Source: Palsa-1150 sp036490515 (GTDB lineage Bacteria; Myxococcota_A; Polyangia; Polyangiales; Polyangiaceae). Taken from it: a DNA stretch of 64,000 bases. The stretch's first letter is position 1. Every line of letters starts with the position of its first letter. Positions 54,335-64,000 of the stretch are shown piece by piece. The notes below the pieces were generated by a model. The model had not been told where the DNA came from, did no database searches, and saw only the letters and a list, made by a program, of their open reading frames with translations. A program made the position numbers and the translations under genes. The stretch lies in contig DASXDU010000033.1 in assembly GCA_036490515.1 (NCBI GenBank), positions 186,001 to 250,000 on the forward strand. The letters run 5' to 3'.

Positions 54335-55048
54335 GTGCACCTCCGCGTGGCCGTCCTCGAGCTTCCTGCCCGCTGGAACCAGCCATCCGCCGTCCTGGCC
54401 GACGTCGACCGCCTGCTCGCGTCCGCACCACCTCCCGACCTCGTCGTCCTCCCCGAGGCCGCGATCACCGGCTACGTCTCGCCGGAGCGGGACTTCGACC
54501 TGACCCACTTCGCCGAGCCGCTCGACGGGCCGACGGCGCGCGCCCTGGGGAGCCTCGCGCAGGTGCACGGGTGCCACCTCGCCGGGCCCCTCGTCGAGCG
54601 GGACGGGGACCACGTCTTCAACGCGGTCGCAGTATTCGCGCCCGACGGTTCGCGCATCGCGCACTATCGCAAGCGTCACCCCTGGTACCCCGAGGCCTGG
54701 GCCACTCCCGGCGAGGCTCCGCCGCCCGTCTTCGACGTCTGCGGCTGCGCCGTGACGGTCGCGGTCTGCTTCGACGTCCAGTTCGTGGTGGACGACGCGG
54801 CGAGCGAGCTCCGGGCGGCCGACGTCCTCCTCTTTCCGAGCGCGTGGGTCGAGCGCGACGACACGCGTCCCGCGATGCTCCCCGCGCTGGCGCGCCGCTT
54901 CGACGTCGCCATCGTCAACGCCAACTGGGGCGTGGGTTCCCCGCGCGTGCCCGGACAGGGAGGCTCCCTCGTCGTGGGCCGGGACGGCAGGACGCTCGCG
55001 GTCGCAACAGCGCCGGGCCGACTCGACGCCTCGATCGACATCCGCTAA
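54335..55048 (+). CDS. Carbon-nitrogen hydrolase (nitrilase family)
   Basis: The 237-residue product has the Glu-Lys-Cys triad of the nitrilase fold: LPEAAITGY (Glu), YRKRHPWYPE (Lys) and VAVCFDVQF (Cys). It should hydrolyse an amide or nitrile; omega-amidase and carbamoylputrescine-type activities are possible. It is shorter than most members by 20-40 residues at the C-terminus. It precedes pabB by 10 bp and may be co-transcribed with it. Confidence 0.9.
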   Translation: MHLRVAVLELPARWNQPSAVLADVDRLLASAPPPDLVVLPEAAITGYVSPERDFDLTHFAEPLDGPTARALGSLAQVHGCHLAGPLVERDGDHVFNAVAVFAPDGSRIAHYRKRHPWYPEAWATPGEAPPPVFDVCGCAVTVAVCFDVQFVVDDAASELRAADVLLFPSAWVERDDTRPAMLPALARRFDVAIVNANWGVGSPRVPGQGGSLVVGRDGRTLAVATAPGRLDASIDIR

Positions 55049-55058
55049 CAGCCGGGCC

Positions 55059-56423
55059 GTGTCCGGGCCCGTCGTCCGCCTCCTGCGTGCTGCGCCCGAT
55101 CCGCTGGCGCTCGCCCGCGCCCTCGGCGGTCGCCCCGGCCTCGCCGTCCTGGCGAGCTGCCCCGTGGGTGCGCCTCGCGCCGACGATGCCCGCTGGAGCT
55201 TCGTCGCCTCCGATCCCGTCGACGCGAGCGACGATCTCGTGCCTCCGGCGGGCGAAGGCGACGCCGGCGGGCCTGCTCCTCGCTGGATCGGCGTGGTCCC
55301 CTACGAGGCCCTCCGTGCGGGGGAGCGCCCCGCCTGGACGCGTGCGCCCGACGACCGCCCTCCCTCTCCTCTCGCGGCTCCTGCGTGGCGCCGCTACGCC
55401 GCCGTCGTTCGCGTCGACCATGCCACCGGCGAGGTCGCGGTCGTGGGCGACGACGATGCGAGCGTCGCCACGATGGTCCGCAGGCTCTCCGCCGGGAGCT
55501 CGCGTGCGTGCGACTACGCGCTCCGCATCCTGCCCCCCGACGAGGCTCCCGTGGCCCACGTCGCGCGCGTCCGTGCGGCCCTCGAGCTCATCGCCGAGGG
55601 GGACCTCTACGAGGTGAACCTCGCACGCCGCATTCCGCTGGAGGTCCGTGGAGATGCACTCTCACTCTTCACGTCGCTGCTCGAGGCTGCCCCCGCCCCG
55701 TGGGGCTTCCTCCAGGTGCTCGATTCAAGCGACCGCTCCAGCGTCGTGTGCGGCACCAGCCCCGAGCTCGCGCTCTCGGTCCGTGGCCGCGCGCTCCGCA
55801 CCTGCCCCGTGAAGGGCACGCGCCCTCGTGGCCGCGACGCCGCCGAGGACGCGGCAGCGGCTCGCGCTCTCGAGGAGGACCCCAAGGAGCGCGCCGAGCT
55901 CACGATGGCCGTCGACGTCCATCGCAACGACCTCGGTCGCGTCGCCGTCCCCGGCAGCGTCCACGTTCCCTTTGGCCCCCGCGTCGTGGCCGGCCGCACC
56001 GTCTGGAGCCGCATGACCGAGGTCCTCGCGACGCGCGCGCCCGGCATCCCCCTCGACGACGTCGCCCGCGCCACCCTTCCGTGCGGGAGCATCACGGGCG
56101 CCCCCAAGGTCCGCGCCATGGAGGTCATCGCGCGGCTCGAGCCCCATCGCCGCGGGGCGTACACGGGCGTCTTCGGCTGGGTGGGTCGCGGAGGCCGGCA
56201 CGGCCCACACGATGCCCACGATGGATGGGAGGGGCTCGAACGGCTCGAGCTGGCGATGGCCATCCGCACGCTCCAGTGGGATTCCGCCTCGGGAGAGGGC
56301 GCGTACTTCGCGGGGGGCGGCATCGTTGCCGACAGCGTCCCGGAGCGCGAGCTCGAGGAGACGCGATGGAAGGCGGCGCAGCTCGTCGCCCTCGAGGTTG
56401 GTCGGGCGGCCGATTCGCGATAA
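55059..56423 (+). CDS. pabB: Aminodeoxychorismate synthase component I
   Basis: The 454-residue product is a chorismate-binding enzyme. GDLYEVNLARRIP, CPVKGTRPRGRD (the lysine of the PIKGT motif), AELTMAVDVHRNDLGRV and LPCGSITGAPKVRAMEVI are all present. It converts chorismate with ammonia to aminodeoxychorismate for folate synthesis. TrpE-type anthranilate synthase is less likely given the PabB-like PVKGT lysine and the short N-terminus. No glutaminase partner gene is adjacent. argS follows after 13 bp. Confidence 0.9.
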   Translation: MSGPVVRLLRAAPDPLALARALGGRPGLAVLASCPVGAPRADDARWSFVASDPVDASDDLVPPAGEGDAGGPAPRWIGVVPYEALRAGERPAWTRAPDDRPPSPLAAPAWRRYAAVVRVDHATGEVAVVGDDDASVATMVRRLSAGSSRACDYALRILPPDEAPVAHVARVRAALELIAEGDLYEVNLARRIPLEVRGDALSLFTSLLEAAPAPWGFLQVLDSSDRSSVVCGTSPELALSVRGRALRTCPVKGTRPRGRDAAEDAAAARALEEDPKERAELTMAVDVHRNDLGRVAVPGSVHVPFGPRVVAGRTVWSRMTEVLATRAPGIPLDDVARATLPCGSITGAPKVRAMEVIARLEPHRRGAYTGVFGWVGRGGRHGPHDAHDGWEGLERLELAMAIRTLQWDSASGEGAYFAGGGIVADSVPERELEETRWKAAQLVALEVGRAADSR

Positions 56424-56436
56424 GGAAAAGGGCTCC

Positions 56437-58206
56437 ATGAGCCTCGCCGATCGGGTCCGCGTGTCGCTGGCGTCCGCGCTCGCCTCCATGGGCCTCGAGG
56501 AGGCCGCCCGCGGCGCGACCTACCTCGTCGAGCGCCCCAAGCGCGCCGAGCACGGCGACCTCGCGACCAACGTCGCGATGACGATCACGAAGAAGGCGGG
56601 CAAGCCGCCGCGCGCGATCGCCGAGGGCCTCGTGAAGGCGCTCGAGGGCAGCGACGTCGTCGCCTCTGCCGAGGTCGCGGGCCCCGGCTTCGTCAACCTG
56701 CGACTTCGTCCCTCCGCGTACCACGCCGAGCTCGACGCCATCCGCGCTGCAGGCCGCGGCTACGGTCGCGCGCCCGCGGCGACGGGCGACCGCATCGACC
56801 TGGAGTTCGTCAGCGCGAACCCCACGGGGCCGGTCACGGTTGCCAGCGGCCGCAACGGTATCGTCGGCGACACCATCGGGCGCCTGCTCGAGGCCACCGG
56901 CTGCCGCGTCACGCGCGAGTACTACATCAACGATCGCGGCAACCAGGTCCGCCTCTTCGCCGAGAGCGTGCGTGCCGCGGCCGAGGGGCGCGAGCCGCCC
57001 GAGGACGGCTACAAGGGCGCATACGTCGGCGAGCTCGCCGCGTGGCTGAAACGCGTGGACCCTGCGCTCCTGCTGGGTGCCGGCGACGTCGACCAGCTCG
57101 GGCGCACCTGCGTCACGTGGATGCTGCGAGGCATCCCCGGCTCGGCGGCGCTCCCCGGGATCCGCCCCTCGCTCGCGCAGCTCCGCATCTTCTTCGACGT
57201 CTGGTTCAGCGAGGAGTCGCTCCACCGCTGGGGCGCGGTCGACGCCGTCGTCCGTCAGCTCGAGGAGGGCGGTTTCCTCGTCCTGCAGGACGGCGCGCTC
57301 TTCTTCAAGGCCCCCGAGGGCGCGCCCGAGGACAAGGACCGCGTGGTCCGAAAGTCGGATGGGTCCTACGCGTACTTCGCGTCCGACATCGCGTACTTCG
57401 CCGACAAGATCGCACGTGGTTACGACCGGCTGATCCTCGTCCTCGGCGCCGACCACGGGAGCTACCCCGTGCGCGTGCGCAACGCGCTCGTCGCGCTGGG
57501 CCTCCCGGAGGAACGCTTCGAGTCGGTCAGCTACAACCTCGTCTACATCACCAAGGGTGGCGAGGCGGTCAAGAGCAGCAAGCGCGAGGGGAAGTTCGTC
57601 ACGATCCACGAGGTGATGGACGAGATCGACGCTGCCGCCCACCGCGTGGGGGCCGGGGCCGACGCGCTGCGGTTCTTCTTCCTGTCGCGAAGCGCAAACT
57701 CGAACGTCGACTTCGACATCGACCTCGCGAAGAAGGCCTCGCTCGACAACCCCGTCTTCTACGTCCAGTACGGGCACGCGCGACTCTGCTCGATCCTCCG
57801 CAACGCCGCCGCGATCGGCATCACGCCCGCGCCCGCGTGGGACGCGCTCGTCCACCCCGACGAGCTCTCGATCGCGCACCGCCTCGCCGAGTTCCCCGAG
57901 GCCGTCGCCGAGGCCGCGCGCCTGCGCGAGCCCCACCGCATCGTCTTCTACGTGCAGGAGCTCGCGCGCGATTTCCAGAGCTACTACACGCGCCTCAAGG
58001 GCGAGGACGACCCGATCCTCCCGCCCGAGAGCGTGCGCGCGAAGCCCGGCTGGGAGGCGACGTGGAACACGCGCAAGTCCCAGGCGCGCCTGGCGTGGGT
58101 CGAGGCCCTGCAGACGGTGTACGCGGCGGCGCTCGACCTGGTCGGAGTGAGCGCGCCGGAGCGCATGGAGCGGCCGGCGGAAGAGGTGGAAGCACCGGCT
58201 GGGTGA
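56437..58206 (+). CDS. argS: Arginyl-tRNA synthetase
   Basis: The 589-residue product has the Arg-tRNA synthetase N-terminal (Add1) domain, LEFVSANPTGPVTVASGRN at the HIGH position, EYYINDRGNQVRLF, ILVLGADHGSY and the KMSKS-like loop AVKSSKREGKFVT. The anticodon-binding helices end in DLVGV. The HIGH region reads TVASGR (134-139) and lacks both histidines, a variant found in some bacterial lineages. The start ATG 56437 follows GGAAAAGG. It charges tRNA-Arg and is essential. Confidence 0.96.
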   Translation: MSLADRVRVSLASALASMGLEEAARGATYLVERPKRAEHGDLATNVAMTITKKAGKPPRAIAEGLVKALEGSDVVASAEVAGPGFVNLRLRPSAYHAELDAIRAAGRGYGRAPAATGDRIDLEFVSANPTGPVTVASGRNGIVGDTIGRLLEATGCRVTREYYINDRGNQVRLFAESVRAAAEGREPPEDGYKGAYVGELAAWLKRVDPALLLGAGDVDQLGRTCVTWMLRGIPGSAALPGIRPSLAQLRIFFDVWFSEESLHRWGAVDAVVRQLEEGGFLVLQDGALFFKAPEGAPEDKDRVVRKSDGSYAYFASDIAYFADKIARGYDRLILVLGADHGSYPVRVRNALVALGLPEERFESVSYNLVYITKGGEAVKSSKREGKFVTIHEVMDEIDAAAHRVGAGADALRFFFLSRSANSNVDFDIDLAKKASLDNPVFYVQYGHARLCSILRNAAAIGITPAPAWDALVHPDELSIAHRLAEFPEAVAEAARLREPHRIVFYVQELARDFQSYYTRLKGEDDPILPPESVRAKPGWEATWNTRKSQARLAWVEALQTVYAAALDLVGVSAPERMERPAEEVEAPAG

Positions 58207-58305
58207 GAGGGCCCGGCGGGCTCGCTCTCTCCTCTCCTCCCGCTCGCGCGCTCGAGAACTTGGCCTCCGCTCTCCGCTCGCGTTACGTCACCCCACAGGT
58301 CCACC

Positions 58306-59106
58306 ATGAGCGAACCCGGCGGAATTCGGCATCTCGAGCAGCTCCAGGAGGACGACGACGAGCGGCGCATGCCGCGCGGCGTGACGATGGCCCTCGTGGT
58401 TCTCGGCGGGGCCTGCGTCGTGTTCGCGGGGCTCGCCCTCGGAGGGCGCACCAGCCAGACGCCGCAGACGAAGACCGATCCGCTGGGCGATCTCGTGTCG
58501 CTCCGTGCGCGCACCGTCCCCGTGTCGGGCTCCACGGTGCGTGCCGCGACCGACCTCTCGCCTCGCGACGTCACGTTCCCGCAGATGCTCAGCGACGACG
58601 ACAAGCAGCCGACCGCGCTCGCCGCGGTGCGTCCGAACGGTTCGCCTTCCACGGTCGTGGTGCAGTCGCCGCCGACGCAGCCGCCTCCCGCCACCGACCG
58701 CCTTCCCGTCGTACCTCTGCCGGCGCAGGCCGTGCTCGAGGCCACGCCCGTGGTGACGCACCCACGCGACACGCTCACGAGGGTGGCGAGCGAGGTCGCG
58801 CAGATCGACACGCCGCCGCCTTCGGGGGACTCGGCCCCCGCCGGGCACGAGGGCGGCTACCAGCTTCAGGTGAGCAGCTTCCGGACGCAGGCCGAAGCGC
58901 AGGGGTTCGCCGATCAGCTGCGTGCACGGAGCCACAAGGCCTACGTGGTCGAGGCACACGTGCCCGGCCGCGGGATCTGGTTCCGCGTCCGCATCGGCCC
59001 CTTCACGACGAAGAACTCCGCGACCGCGTACCGCTCGGGCTTCGAGGCGCGCGAGCACGTCGTGCCGTTCATCGTCGCGCCCGAGACGACCGCGAAGGCG
59101 CACTGA
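58306..59106 (+). CDS. SPOR-domain membrane protein
   Basis: The 266-residue product has a cytoplasmic N-terminus, one helix (MALVVLGGACVVFAGLAL, about 27-44) and a Pro/Thr-rich periplasmic linker. A C-terminal SPOR domain follows (about 187-260: YQLQVSSFRTQAEAQGFADQLRAR cut, then IWFRVRIGPFTTKNSA). SPOR domains bind denuded glycan strands at the division site, so a role in septal or envelope biology is likely. It lies about 100 bp downstream of argS. Confidence 0.93.
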   Translation: MSEPGGIRHLEQLQEDDDERRMPRGVTMALVVLGGACVVFAGLALGGRTSQTPQTKTDPLGDLVSLRARTVPVSGSTVRAATDLSPRDVTFPQMLSDDDKQPTALAAVRPNGSPSTVVVQSPPTQPPPATDRLPVVPLPAQAVLEATPVVTHPRDTLTRVASEVAQIDTPPPSGDSAPAGHEGGYQLQVSSFRTQAEAQGFADQLRARSHKAYVVEAHVPGRGIWFRVRIGPFTTKNSATAYRSGFEAREHVVPFIVAPETTAKAH

Positions 59107-59245
59107 CGCGCGCGTTGCTCACCGGCGTCCACCGGGACCCACCGATCGCCGCGTCGTACCGTGCGCGCGCCTGCGCAGGGGTTGCACCCGCTGCATGGGT
59201 TGCACGCGTTGCGGCGCAGCGCCGGGGGCGGTAGGCGTCAGCCGC

Positions 59246-59488
59246 GTGACGTCGCCGCCCGTCTGGCTCGTGGCCCTGCTGTGTGCCGTGCTCGCCCCCT
59301 GGGCGGCTCGTGCGCTGCAGGCGTACTTCGAGCGCCGCGCTCGGCAGCGGACCGACGCGTTCCTCGCCGCCGTGCTCCGACGGACTCCTCCGTCGGAGCG
59401 CCGCTCCCGCTCGCCCATCGACGTGGACACCGACACTGGCGCCGGTTCCGGCAGGGGCGACGCGCGCGATCCCGAACGTCCGGCTTGA
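59246..59488 (+). CDS. Small membrane protein
   Basis: GTG 59246 gives an 80-residue product with an N-terminal helix (PVWLVALLCAVLAPWAARAL), then a basic region (RRARQRTDAF and RRSRSP) and an acidic/Gly tail. No family is recognised and the ribosome site is weak. Between it and the next gene is a 219-bp spacer with no clear promoter. Confidence 0.5.
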   Translation: MTSPPVWLVALLCAVLAPWAARALQAYFERRARQRTDAFLAAVLRRTPPSERRSRSPIDVDTDTGAGSGRGDARDPERPA

Positions 59489-59707
59489 TTGCTCGCCGCG
59501 AAGCCTTACCGTTAGGTACGGAGAGTGCACCTCCCGCGGCGGCTCCTCGTGCGAGCCACCTCGCGGCGCGATGGCCAGGGCGTTCCCGCCAAGCCGCGAC
59601 CTAGGCGCATGTCTCACCTTTCGACGCGCATTCTTTGCCGCTTCGCGCGAGCGGCCCGTAAGCAAGAAAGAGCGGGGATCCGCTGCCCCGCCCGAGGATG
59701 AGGATCG

Positions 59708-60547
59708 ATGGCACGTCTGTTCGGAATCATCGGCAACCGCCCGGACCTCGCGTCGCGCGTGCTCGCGTTCGAGGCCGACGCGTTGCGTGCGCGCTCCAAG
59801 GGGGGCGCGCCGCTCGGCTGGGGTGTGGGCTTTTACCAGGGCGGTGAGGTGCTCATGCGCCGCCGTCCCATCGACGAGCGCGCCGAGATAGACGTCGCCA
59901 AGCTCGCCTCCGACGTCCGCGCCGACCTCGTGATGGGCCACGTCCGTCACGCCACGATCGGTCCGCTTCGCACCGAGAACACGCATCCGTTCCGCTACCG
60001 CCAGTGGCTCTTCGCCCAGACCGGCACCGTCAACGAGTTCGAGCAGGTGCGCGAGCGCCTCGTCGCCAGCGTGCCCGAGTTCCTGCGCGGCGGAATCCGC
60101 GGCGACACCGACGCCGAGGTCTTCTTCCACGTGTTCCTCTCGTTCCTCCACGACGCGGGGCGTCTGGGGGACGGGCAGGTCGATGCGAGCCTCGTGCGCG
60201 AGGCGCTCCGGTCCAGCCTGGCGGTGGTCGACGGCATGACGGCCGAGGTGGGCTCGAGCGCGGCGCAGCTCAACCTCATCGTGTCCGACGGCGATCAGCT
60301 CGTCGCCGTTCACCGGAGCGAGTCCGCCATGCGGCTGCGCGTCTTCAACGGAAAGGCCGACGCCGACCTCGTCATCGGCGAAGATCCGCAGCTGCGTCGA
60401 AAGATCCCCGAGCTCGCGCGCATGCACTTCTCGCTCTGCGCGAGCGACTTCGACGACGCGCCGCCGAACGGCCGCTGGAAGGCCGTGCCCGACTGTGCGA
60501 TCGTCACCCTGTCGCGTGACCTCGATCCGCGCATCGAAACCATCTGA
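59708..60547 (+). CDS. Class II glutamine amidotransferase-like protein lacking Cys
   Basis: The 279-residue product has the Ntn-hydrolase amidotransferase fold of the YafJ/EgtC type: RLFGIIG at the start, GWGVGFYQGG, HVRHATIGP and RTENTHPFRY. Active relatives begin MCRLFG, with Cys2 as nucleophile after Met removal. Here codon 2 is GCA (Ala), so MARLFG, and glutaminase chemistry by that route is lost. It may be a scaffold or use another nucleophile. GAGGA precedes ATG 59708. The next gene overlaps or abuts its end. Confidence 0.88.
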   Translation: MARLFGIIGNRPDLASRVLAFEADALRARSKGGAPLGWGVGFYQGGEVLMRRRPIDERAEIDVAKLASDVRADLVMGHVRHATIGPLRTENTHPFRYRQWLFAQTGTVNEFEQVRERLVASVPEFLRGGIRGDTDAEVFFHVFLSFLHDAGRLGDGQVDASLVREALRSSLAVVDGMTAEVGSSAAQLNLIVSDGDQLVAVHRSESAMRLRVFNGKADADLVIGEDPQLRRKIPELARMHFSLCASDFDDAPPNGRWKAVPDCAIVTLSRDLDPRIETI

Positions 60548-61220
60548 ACGCGAGCGCCGGCTCGGCGTCATCGCCGCGCGCTTGGCGTGCGTGGCCTGCA
60601 TGGCGTGCATGGTCTGCGTCGTCTGCCTGGGCGGCAACGCCGCGTGCGGCGGCGCGCCATCGGCCGTGGAGGCGCCTGCCTCCTCGTCGCCGCCGCCTCG
60701 CCGCCCCGACGCCGTCGTCGTCGAGCCTCCGCCCGCGATCCCCGCGCCCGTAGCGCATGCCGACGCCCGTGGCGTCGTCTCGCTGCGCGAGCCCCTCGGT
60801 GGCGACGCCTTGCGCGACGTCGTCGAGCAGCTCGCCGACGCATGGCAGCGGGGCTCGCTCGAGGCGCTCGTCGCGCTCCTCACCAGCGACGCCGGGACGC
60901 TCGACGGCCGCACGCGCGGCAGGGGGCCCCTCGTCGAAGGCTGGCGCCAGCGCTTGCACGCCCACGAGTACGCGCGCCTCGCGGGCACGGAGCTCTTCCG
61001 CCTCGACCGCGTCGAACGATGGACCTGGGACGAGCTGGGCGCGTCGGATGCCCCCGCGCGGCCCTCTGCGATGCGACCGGACGAGATCTACGTGCGCATC
61101 CCGGTCGAGGTGACCCACATCGCCAACGAGAAGGTCTTCGACGACGTCGTGGTGATGGTGCTGCGGCTGGAAGAGGGAAAGTACAAGATCGCGGGATACG
61201 GGGAACAGGAGACGCCCTGA
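60495..61220 (+). CDS. NTF2-like lipoprotein with cysteine ladder
   Basis: The longest frame begins GTG 60495 (241 residues); the real start is unsure, as TTG 60582 or ATG 60600 are later options. The signal region reads RLACVACMACMVCVVC, five cysteines every third residue, then GGNAACGG. The mature domain (about 95-235: ALRDVVEQLADAWQRGSLEALVALL then EVTHIANEKVFDDVVVMVLRLEEGKYKIAG) resembles an NTF2-like fold, like the lipoprotein at 47616. It precedes a family A inverted repeat. Confidence 0.75.
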   Translation: MRSSPCRVTSIRASKPSERERRLGVIAARLACVACMACMVCVVCLGGNAACGGAPSAVEAPASSSPPPRRPDAVVVEPPPAIPAPVAHADARGVVSLREPLGGDALRDVVEQLADAWQRGSLEALVALLTSDAGTLDGRTRGRGPLVEGWRQRLHAHEYARLAGTELFRLDRVERWTWDELGASDAPARPSAMRPDEIYVRIPVEVTHIANEKVFDDVVVMVLRLEEGKYKIAGYGEQETP

Positions 61221-61249
61221 GACGGGGCGCGCGAGGGAGACGGAGAGCT

Positions 61250-61425
61250 CGAGTACGGGCGGTCGAGTAGGTGCACGGGCACGTGACACGAGGACGAGCA
61301 CGTCCTGTCGTGCACGTGGACGAGAACGTGGACGCGTGCTCGTTTCCGTACTCGTCATCGTGCTCGACAGGACGTGCTCGTCCTCCTGCACGTGCCACGT
61401 GCACCTACTCGGCCTCCCGTGCTCG
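61250..61425. repeat. Long imperfect inverted repeat, family A copy 2
   Basis: Arms 61250-61310 and 61365-61425 pair over about 61 bp with the same inner ends as copy 1 (CGAGCACGTCCTGTCG). The 54-bp loop is unrelated in order but of similar composition. It lies between the NTF2-like lipoprotein stop and the convergent sigma-54 regulator stop, where a two-way terminator would be useful. Confidence 0.9.
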
Positions 61426-61471
61426 CTCTCCCTCTCTCGGTCCCGAATCCCGTGCTCGATCTCGCTCTGCT

Positions 61472-62935
<1,464 letters not shown>

Positions 62936-62947
62936 GCGGGGATCAGC

Positions 62948-63646
62948 TTAGCGCAGGCGGTAGGGCGAGTTGCCTACGACCTCCATGCCGCCCGCCCCGT
63001 CGAAGACGACGGCCCCACCGGTAGGAATGCCGAGGAAAACGGCCTCTCCCCCCGGCTCTTGGCGGCGCACGAGGTCGGCCACGGCCCGGAGCTCGTCCCA
63101 GTCGTCCTCCTCGTTGTGTGTGTCGAACACGTGACGGGCGACGGCCCCGACGCACGCGACGAGCGTGGCCTCGCGCCCGGCCTCTCCCTCGTTCTTCGCC
63201 GCTCCCCCGGCTTGGGCGTCCCCGTCCTCCTCGTCTTCTGCCCAGTCCGCCCACCAGGCGCCGAGAACGATGCTCCCGGCGCTCACGCCCATCACGGGCA
63301 CCCCGCGGGCGTGCGCCGCGCGCACCCACTCCGCTGCGCCCGTCTCGTTCATCCGCTTCGCGCCGAGCGTAGGGTCCCCGCCGCTCACGAAGACGAGGTC
63401 GGCTCGCTCGACGATCGCGCGGTCCCCGCCGGCGTCGAAGGCCTCGAGCGCGGCACCCGGGAAGAGGCGCGGCATCCGCCCGCTCATGAAGCGCGTGCCC
63501 TTCGCGTCGCCGTGCACCGGTGCGTAGGAGATCGCGACGCGGGGCTGCGCTTTCCCTCCGGCTCGTAGCTCTCCGAGCACGCGTGCCGCCACCGTCTCGA
63601 GAACGCTGTCCTGGCCCGATCCCACGAGGTACGCCTTGCCCGCCAT
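62948..63646 (-). CDS. S51-like (peptidase E / cyanophycinase) protein
   Basis: The 232-residue product has a class I glutamine-amidotransferase-like fold with the nucleophile elbow VMGVSAGSIVLGAWW (Ser in GVSAGS). FVSGGDPTLGAKRM lies upstream, and DTHNEEDDWDELRAV supplies a possible His. S51 members are dipeptidases or cyanophycinases; a residue set for cyanophycin is not proven. An acidic-Ala insert (about 142-162) follows the elbow. It is flanked by coaE and the regulator on the same strand. Confidence 0.85.
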   Translation of the reverse strand: MAGKAYLVGSGQDSVLETVAARVLGELRAGGKAQPRVAISYAPVHGDAKGTRFMSGRMPRLFPGAALEAFDAGGDRAIVERADLVFVSGGDPTLGAKRMNETGAAEWVRAAHARGVPVMGVSAGSIVLGAWWADWAEDEEDGDAQAGGAAKNEGEAGREATLVACVGAVARHVFDTHNEEDDWDELRAVADLVRRQEPGGEAVFLGIPTGGAVVFDGAGGMEVVGNSPYRLR

Positions 63647-63647
63647 C

Positions 63648-64000
63648 TCATTCCTCCGACAGCGCGTAGCGCGCCACGTCGACGTCCACGCGCCGACAGA
63701 CGCCCTCGAGCGCCCGGTCTGCACGCTCGGCTCCCTCCGCCAGCGTCCCGCTCGTGTCCACGACGAAGTCCGCGACCGCGACCTTCTCGGCCAGCGGCTT
63801 CTGCGCGCGGATGCGCCCCATCGCGTCCTCCTGCGAAGCGCCGTCGCGGGCCCGCACGCGCGCGAGCTGCACCTCCTCGGGGCACGCCACGACCACGAGC
63901 GGCCGGAACGCTTCGACGACGCCGTTCTCGACGATGAGCGCCGCCTCGTAGCAGGCGAGCGGCTCGCCCTTGGCCGCGAGCGAGGCCGCGCGCTCGATGC
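63648..64000 (-). CDS. coaE: Dephospho-CoA kinase, C-terminal part
   Basis: The frame enters from the right edge; about 117 codons are visible. ALIVENGVVEAFRPLVVVAC and VRARDGASQEDAMGRIRAQ, then VADFVVDTSGTLAEG, are the core and lid of CoaE, which phosphorylates dephospho-CoA in the last step of CoA synthesis. The P-loop is outside the window. It ends 1 bp before the start of the S51-like gene. Confidence 0.93.
   Translation of the reverse strand, partial: IERAASLAAKGEPLACYEAALIVENGVVEAFRPLVVVACPEEVQLARVRARDGASQEDAMGRIRAQKPLAEKVAVADFVVDTSGTLAEGAERADRALEGVCRRVDVDVARYALSEE

Overview
The window is very GC-rich, densely packed DNA with strong third-position G/C bias, frequent GTG and TTG starts and many GTGA/ATGA start-stop overlaps. 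Gene content points to a myxobacterium-like delta-proteobacterium (Myxococcota, probably Polyangia): a TPR/ExbB/TonB-like envelope cluster resembling part of the Myxococcus gliding (Glt) machinery, an OPX plus beta-barrel polysaccharide exporter, many lipoproteins, a membrane Ser/Thr kinase, an FHA-containing sigma-54 activator and fused ketosynthases. This placement is inferred from gene families only; there is no rRNA or tRNA in the window. Layout. 1-1245 (minus): an ECF sigma factor and its anti-sigma factor, cut by the left edge. 1610-13194 (plus): a 7-gene envelope operon of coiled-coil, TPR, ExbB-like and GltG/PglI-like proteins. 13578-16377 (plus): a secreted coiled-coil protein, a beta-barrel and a Wza-like OPX lipoprotein behind a near-consensus sigma-70 promoter. 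16399-20744 (minus): cysK, asparaginase, a 22-bp tandem array, an enoyl-CoA hydratase and an AI-2E family permease. 20827-26040 (plus): mazG, rlmN, three secreted proteins and lgt. 26226-29893 (minus): thioesterase, DUF3501, Fe-S oxidoreductase, rubrerythrin and a PerR/Fur regulator, an oxidative-stress block with a PerR-type box inside the regulator's promoter. 29993-42323: acyl-AMP ligase, rluD-type synthase, MarR regulator, flippase-like membrane protein, MoxR ATPase, serine protease, DUF1704 protein, kinase and enoyl-CoA hydratase. 42376-47474 (plus): an ACP and two fused ketosynthases with a lipoprotein, translationally coupled. 47616-54263: lipoproteins, a metallophosphoesterase, a nucleotidyltransferase and the accessory island described next. 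54335-61220 (plus): nitrilase-family amidohydrolase, pabB, argS, SPOR protein, class II GATase-like protein and an NTF2-like lipoprotein. 61472-64000 (minus): FHA/sigma-54 regulator, S51-type peptidase and coaE, cut by the right edge. The most unusual region is 49391-50919. Two 105-residue four-helix-bundle (S23/Avd-like) genes face each other. Each is preceded by the same predicted RNA (a 7-bp P1, an identical UGCUC/UGCGCG internal loop, a 14-bp P2 and a junction with two hairpins). The helices differ by compensatory changes between the two copies, and GCCCGC hexamer arrays separate and flank the units. Other non-coding structure includes two families of long inverted repeats (13214/61250 and 26050/28687), a strict 22-bp-period array (18486-18773) and a 7-bp minisatellite (33151-33231).
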